Source of the DNA: Symbiodinium natans
Lineage: Eukaryota > Sar > Dinophyceae > Suessiales > Symbiodiniaceae
Direction: 5' to 3'
Assembly: GCA_905221605.1 (NCBI GenBank)
Contig: CAJNDS010000101.1
Span: forward strand, 107,208-171,207
DNA: 64,000 nucleotides
Shown: piece after piece, positions 59,760 through 64,000 of the stretch
Numbering within the stretch: the stretch's first letter is position 1
Layout: each line of letters opens with the position of its first letter
The notes under the pieces: generated by a model
The model's input: only the letters and a program-made list of their open reading frames with translations
What the model was told of the DNA's origin: nothing
Databases searched by the model: none
Program-made: the position numbers and the translations under genes

Positions 59760-60985
59760 ATGAAAGCAAAATACGAGCACAAATGTCACATCAAAGTGGA
59801 GTTGAGCGAGCTCAGAATTATGAGAGAGCTCCGAGAGACCCCTCCGTTCAAGGACTTTCTGGATGATCTTGGAAGGGTCCTGGAGCGCAGCGGCTACCGA
59901 GCAACGCTCAGGAAGCATTTCGTGAGAACTCATTGTGTGTCTGAAGATCTCCGAACTGGCACACAGCACGGCGTAGCGCGGTATCTACATATCTCACCTA
60001 TGGCTCTACCTGGCACCCGGTCACAAGGCATGGCATATGGGCATGCGGTGGCCCTTGTCTTCCAGGTGGCGACTCAGATGACATGAAGCTTGGCATGATG
60101 GCTCCTGTGCCAAGGTGGCCTTGTGCCGACCTGAAGAGATTTCTCGGCCGAGGTAAGGCGTACGTCGCCAGGATGGACTTCCCACGCCACACTGCAGTCA
60201 TCTGTGAGAACGTCAACAAGCTCATGAAGGTCATGCAGCCGCCTGTCAGCACGAGCATCGGATCACGCAAGCAAAGCCGTAGCACGCTCATAGCACACTC
60301 CACCACCCCGTGTTATCCCGTGTTCTTCAGTTTTGATGCAGCCGAGGATGTGGTCTAGCATCAACCAACACAGCAACGCCACTTGGAGCATGCCCCTCCA
60401 GGAAGCGATGGACACCAGCCTACCGGAGCAGACTCCTCAGGGACTCCAGTGGCTCAAGCCTAGAAAGGTTTGCGGAGCCGAAACCCCAAAAGGCCCCGAA
60501 CCATCGCAAACCCTCAAAGTTTTGCGAGTTACGTGCGAGTTGCGGAAAGGTTCGTGGAGCTCTTGGAGCGACTCCTGCCGTCGGCGCACGCCACCTCGGC
60601 CGAACTTCAGAGCACAGATGTGCGTAGATGGCCCAGAACCGCTGCATAACAAGGAACAGTTGTTGTCGTTAGTCATATGCAGTCCTAAGTAGTCCTAGTG
60701 ACTGTGGGGCCGATGAAGCATGATGAAGCAGGGAACGCGCAAGGGTTTCGCAGCATCGATTCTGGAATATTCTGGATCTAAGATGATCTAAGGCAAGAAG
60801 CCCTGTGGCGTCTCTGACATGATTATTGTTCTTGTGGGAGCATGGAGTTTGTGGAGGCCTTGAACCATTCGAACCAGAAGAGCCCTAAATGGCAGGAGAA
60901 GCTCAAGGAGTGGACTCGCACGCCGTCGGACAATATCAAGGTCATCCATGACTTGATGAGCGTCTTGCCTGCCTTGGCTGTGGGG
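59760..60985 (+). CDS. Unknown protein, at least four exons
   Basis: ATG at 59760 follows an in-frame TGA closely upstream. Exon 1 (59760-59958) reads MKAKYEHKCHIKVELSELRI and FKDFLDDLGRVLERSGYRAT. It ends at a GC donor (59959) whose acceptor TCCAG at 60065 joins in phase to exon 2: GGDSDDMKLGMMAPVPRWPC, DLKRFLGRGKAYVARMDFPR, HTAVICENVNKLMKVMQPP. A later exon (about 60466-60619) reads SFASYVRVAERFVELLERLL and AHATSAELQSTD, ending at a GT donor. Exon from 60848 reads FVEALNHSNQKSPKWQEKLK and SDNIKVIHDLMSVLPALA. It ends at a GTGGGG donor about 15 nt before telomere-like repeats. No domain family is recognised, but phase-matched splicing makes the gene solid. Confidence 0.6.
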
Positions 60986-60998
60986 CGGGGGGTTGGAA

Positions 60999-61041
60999 CC
61001 CTAAACCCTAAACCCTAAACCCTAAAACCCTAAAACCCTAT
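60999..61041. repeat. (CCCTAAA)n telomere-type array
   Basis: Four CCCTAAA units followed by two CCCTAAAA-like units on the plus strand. TTTAGGG is the dinoflagellate telomere repeat (known). The orientation is opposite to the degenerate array at 57.8 kb. Confidence 0.95.
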
Positions 61042-61970
61042 ACCCCAATCAAGGCAGGTAAAATGTGCGTATTGCGCAGACCCGGTCGTCGGAGTCGAGG
61101 CTCACCACCGCCACGGCCGATACCGGCCTTTTGCAAGTGCGAGGTTTGAGAGGCTTGGACAGGTTTTTTTTTCCAGCTTTTCAATGTGCACTGCGAGAAC
61201 AGCTGAGCCAAGGGTCAGGTTAAGAGTCCGAACAGACGTGGAGTCAGGGAGGCTCAGGGAGGCAGATTGCAATGGGGGAGTTCCGAAGTCTTCAGTACCG
61301 GGAAACTTTGGAGACACTTGAGTTGTGATTAGGAAGGTGTGGATTAAGCTTGATTGTTAGTTGTTGGCTCAGATCCTAATTCAGCGATTTCTGCATGTGC
61401 AAGCCTGGCCTTTAGCTCTTAAGCGGGGTCCAGTTCCATATCGGCTCGACCTAGCATTTGCTGAGTATCGCATGAGCTTTGAGCTACGGGCTTGATTTCG
61501 TCTCTAGTGTTAGGCTACAACAGCCGCTTGGGCTTTGGAATTTGCGTGTGCCCCCAGTAGGGACAATACCAGTGCATGAAGTCTGGCCAGGCCCCTGATG
61601 GACAGAATGATGTCCAGTTAAGTTCACATCGACAGCAGCAACCACTTCATTGTCCAGAGTCCTTGTGGGATCACCTTTTTTTCCTCACAAGCAGATGTGC
61701 CAGAGGGGGCAGGGCTTGCCGCGCGTTAAACGTCTTTGGCCATAGGGCCCTTGGCCAGTGTCTTATCACGATGGCTAGCCCTTTAAGTCGCCCAAGCGAT
61801 GCCCAGTTGTCGTTTTCACATGGTGCTTGTGGCCCGCAGAGAACCCAAGAGAATGCGTCCACAGTTGGGGCTGTGTAGAAATTTATCCGGATAGGTTATG
61901 GGTTTAGGGACGGTCCCTGATGTTGCCTTGGTGATGTAAGGGTTGCACTGCCCCCTCCCCCGCCAATGAG
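61042..61970. other. No supported gene
   Basis: Probably intron or intergenic sequence. A plus frame at 61576-61878 has no motif. Confidence 0.4.
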
Positions 61971-61975
61971 ACCAT

Positions 61976-62227
61976 ATGTCGGACGAAATGGACGAAATGG
62001 GTCCCCAACCGAAGGCTCCCCCCTCCGCCGTGGGCTATGCTGTGTTGCTTGGTAAGTGGGTGTTGAGGTACGTTTGTGTTGACCGACCGCAGGGTAACGC
62101 TAAGCTTGGAGCTGTTGCTGCGCTAGCTTTCGTAGCCCTCTCTCAAGTTGTGATAAGAGCCCTTTTACAGGGGCGTCACATGGCTCGCTTCAACTCTCAT
62201 CTCGCTCGAAGAGCCCATGGGTGTTGA
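61976..62227 (+). CDS. Small putative single-span membrane protein
   Basis: ATG at 61976 opens MSDEMDEMGPQPKAPPSAVG. A hydrophobic helix follows (KLGAVAALAFVALSQVVIRA, about residues 43-62), then a basic tail (RHMARFNSHLARRAHGC) to TGA at 62225-62227. The acidic start, single hydrophobic span and basic tail look like a small membrane protein, but no family is known and it may be chance. Confidence 0.3.
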   Translation: MSDEMDEMGPQPKAPPSAVGYAVLLGKWVLRYVCVDRPQGNAKLGAVAALAFVALSQVVIRALLQGRHMARFNSHLARRAHGC

Positions 62228-62729
62228 AGGACCATGGCAGGCGTTCCGGCATTCGTTCTAGATTCCAGTGTGCATCAGACATGTATTTTGGTAGCTGTTT
62301 CAGTTAGTCAGTCCGTCAATGTCCCCACTTAAAGCCTGCCTTGACGCGTTTCCGTCAGTTGGCAAATCTGGCGAAGCAGCTGGGATTGCTGAAGCTGCAG
62401 CGACAAAAGGCAGCACCATTCACTGCGGCATGTCCTGCTTTTGTCATGTGACATCTGTGGCCTTCCGGGAGCTCAACTTTGAGATGCCATGAGAATACCG
62501 CGCTCAAACCATTTCGGGGGTGGATGTTTGGCGCTGGTGTAAGCTGAAAGCCTAAGCCAATCCAGATCCACATTCCAGTCCGCGTCCAAACGAGTATTCC
62601 AGCACCTGCAGACATGCAAGAAGTCAAGAAGTGAAACAACAAGAGCTGCACTAACTTTTGTGCCAATTTGGGGTGCGCATCGCACATACTTTGCAACCAC
62701 TGGGCCGCTGTCTGCCACCATGGCCTCTC

Positions 62730-62992
62730 GGCTTCACTCGCTTTCTCAGTCCCAAGCACTTCCTGATCTGCCTCGGTCCGTTGATACTCCTGGCATCTCC
62801 TGGCAAACTGAGGCGACAACTGTTAAGGTGGCAAGCAAGGGGAAGCCTCTTGAATGCATAGAAGCAGAGATGGAGTAATTTCATGAGCGCATGGGGATAG
62901 CAGTGAGCTATGCTGAGCTTGTGGCAAGGTGGGAGCCGGGCATGCAGGCGGAATCTGAACGGCGCGAACTTTCACATTGCCGCTCAAAGTGA
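62730..62992 (+). CDS. Unknown exon, frame continues past a TAA
   Basis: The frame reads SQALPDLPRSVDTPGISWQT, VKVASKGKPLECIEAEME, stops at TAA 62876-62878 and continues FHERMGIAVSYAELVARWEP and MQAESERRELSHCRSK to TGA. Both sides look coding. An undetected splice, an error or decay could explain it. Confidence 0.35.
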
Positions 62993-63177
62993 TGTCAGGA
63001 GTCTGACTTGATGGACCAGTTGCCAGACGGCCAAAGTCGGGGGGATGCCGAGCTCGTCACTCAGACGTAGCTAGCGCGCGGGCAGCCACGTGCCAGGCAG
63101 TATGACGGCGAAGCGGTGGTTCACCTTGTGACTGTTGGTGCGATGTGGTAATTTCCGAGTTCGTTGAGGACTGAGCA

Positions 63178-63779
63178 GATCATGCTGGTCTCGCTGGGTT
63201 GCTTCTGTGGGCCGTTCCCTGGCGAGGATGCAAAGACATGGCACCGAAGTGTTAGATCTTCCTGTCTCAGTCACCTACCCCTAAGGAAGCTCTCATTCAA
63301 GAACATCGGCAGAGGTGCTGAGACACTGCCCTTTGACTGGATGCGGACGCGGCATGAGGCAACAAGCTGCCTTGAAGCCGCACAGACCTATTGCAGGTTT
63401 GCGCAAGAACAACGACTACGATTAAACAACATGTTGCAAAATCATTCTGACGAATGCTGCTGGCACGTGAACCTGGCAGGGCTTGGTACATTTTTTGCGG
63501 AACGACTGGGGCAAGAGATCGAATTGGAATGGCGACTAGGGCAGCAATATTTATTTCGATATCATTCGTGCTCGGTGCCGCTATTGGCCCTATTGTAGTG
63601 TCGAGTGGCTATTGCAGCATTTAGGCTTCTTTGACTTCAATTCCAAGAAGGCTGGCGGCTTGGAAAACGCGTTGCTAATGATCCGTCAGTCCAGTGTGGA
63701 GGGAGAGGATGGGCGCGCTCATGCGCAATCTACCACTAGGCTGTACAGTAAACAATGTGTCGTTTCTTGGCCGACATGA
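63178..63779 (+). CDS. DUF1796-family protein (papain-like cysteine peptidase-like)
   Basis: Exon 1 reads EQIMLVSLGCFCGP and ends at a GT donor at 63214. A 72-nt intron ends CTAAG at 63285. The next exon in phase reads KLSFKNIGRGAETLPFDWMR. The joined LGxFCGxxLxFxxxGR...LPFDW signature is that of DUF1796 proteins, predicted papain-like cysteine peptidases; the Cys of FCG is the expected nucleophile (family knowledge). A later exon (about 63601-63779) reads VEWLLQHLGFFDFNSKKAGG with TGA at 63777-63779. It matches the '.HFL...GFFDF.SKK' part that usually follows. The junction between is not resolved. The true N terminus and last exon may lie outside. Confidence 0.65.
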
Positions 63780-64000
63780 TGTGAGCTACTAGTAAAAATA
63801 CAGCAGCATGTTAATTCCTGTTTGATGAAGCTGTTCGTTGCAGTTAGCGTTCCTTTCTTGTTCAGGCCATATCGCTGTAGCATTGGCATTGCTGCTTAAG
63901 TAGTCTTGCCTGCCCCAGAAGACTTCGCAGTTCCTTCGTTGTCGTTTTGGTTGATCGGCAGGTGGTGCCTGGCTGCAACATGACAACGTGTCGTGCTTGC
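63780..64000. other. Window end, nothing recognised
   Basis: No convincing frame or repeat in the last 220 bases. Confidence 0.4.

Overview
The window reads as nuclear DNA of a dinoflagellate, most likely a Symbiodinium-type alga (inference). Every recognisable gene is on the plus strand and is split into short exons. Several splice junctions that restore a protein motif use GC-AG, and some appear to use GA-AG, alongside GT-AG; this is a known dinoflagellate habit. TTTAGGG-type telomere-like repeats occur inside the window. Simple-sequence tracts are numerous and very long. No bacterial operon, rRNA, intact tRNA or CRISPR was seen.

Layout, left to right. 1.4-2.0 kb: EF-hand protein exons. 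2.8-4.06 kb: kinesin-light-chain-like TPR gene ending at a clear stop. 6.5-6.9 kb: small helical exons. 7.9-9.0 kb: SAM-dependent methyltransferase (Methyltransf_24-like). 9.48-11.67 kb: ClpP protease with catalytic Ser and His visible and a 21-nt micro-exon. 14-14.9 kb: possible glycosyltransferase-like exons. 17.3-20.3 kb: acidic disordered protein followed by a start beginning MGNTSKQ; 543 bp spanning both is duplicated 1.7 kb downstream at about 99% identity. 20.45-20.92 kb: compound microsatellite. 21.8-25.8 kb: acidic exons, then a coiled-coil gene. 28.7-31.26 kb: purple-acid-phosphatase-like metallophosphatase, the best-resolved gene together with ClpP. 32.4-38.5 kb: unknown helical exons. 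38.4-39.6 kb: AT-richer non-coding block with a family of short hairpins. 40.7-46.8 kb: further coiled-coil exons. 48.1-49 kb: GC-rich block with two copies of a palindrome-bearing repeat. 50.2-53.9 kb: coiled-coil exons around a 1.6-kb TG tract. 55.6-57.4 kb: unknown multi-exon gene. 57.8-58.5 kb: degenerate TTTAGGG, then an extreme poly-G block and tRNA-like fragments. 59.76-60.98 kb: unknown gene whose last visible exon runs into a CCCTAAA array. 63.2-63.8 kb: DUF1796 (papain-like cysteine peptidase-like) gene.

The genes show no shared pathway. They look like an ordinary one-directional dinoflagellate gene cluster. The most unusual material is structural: the hairpin cluster at 38.4-39.6 kb, the 40-bp palindrome at 48.8 kb, the near-identical duplication at 17.9/19.6 kb and the opposed telomere-like repeats at 57.8/61.0 kb. 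Exon limits were drawn by eye from reading frame and splice consensus; limits called approximate are not resolved.
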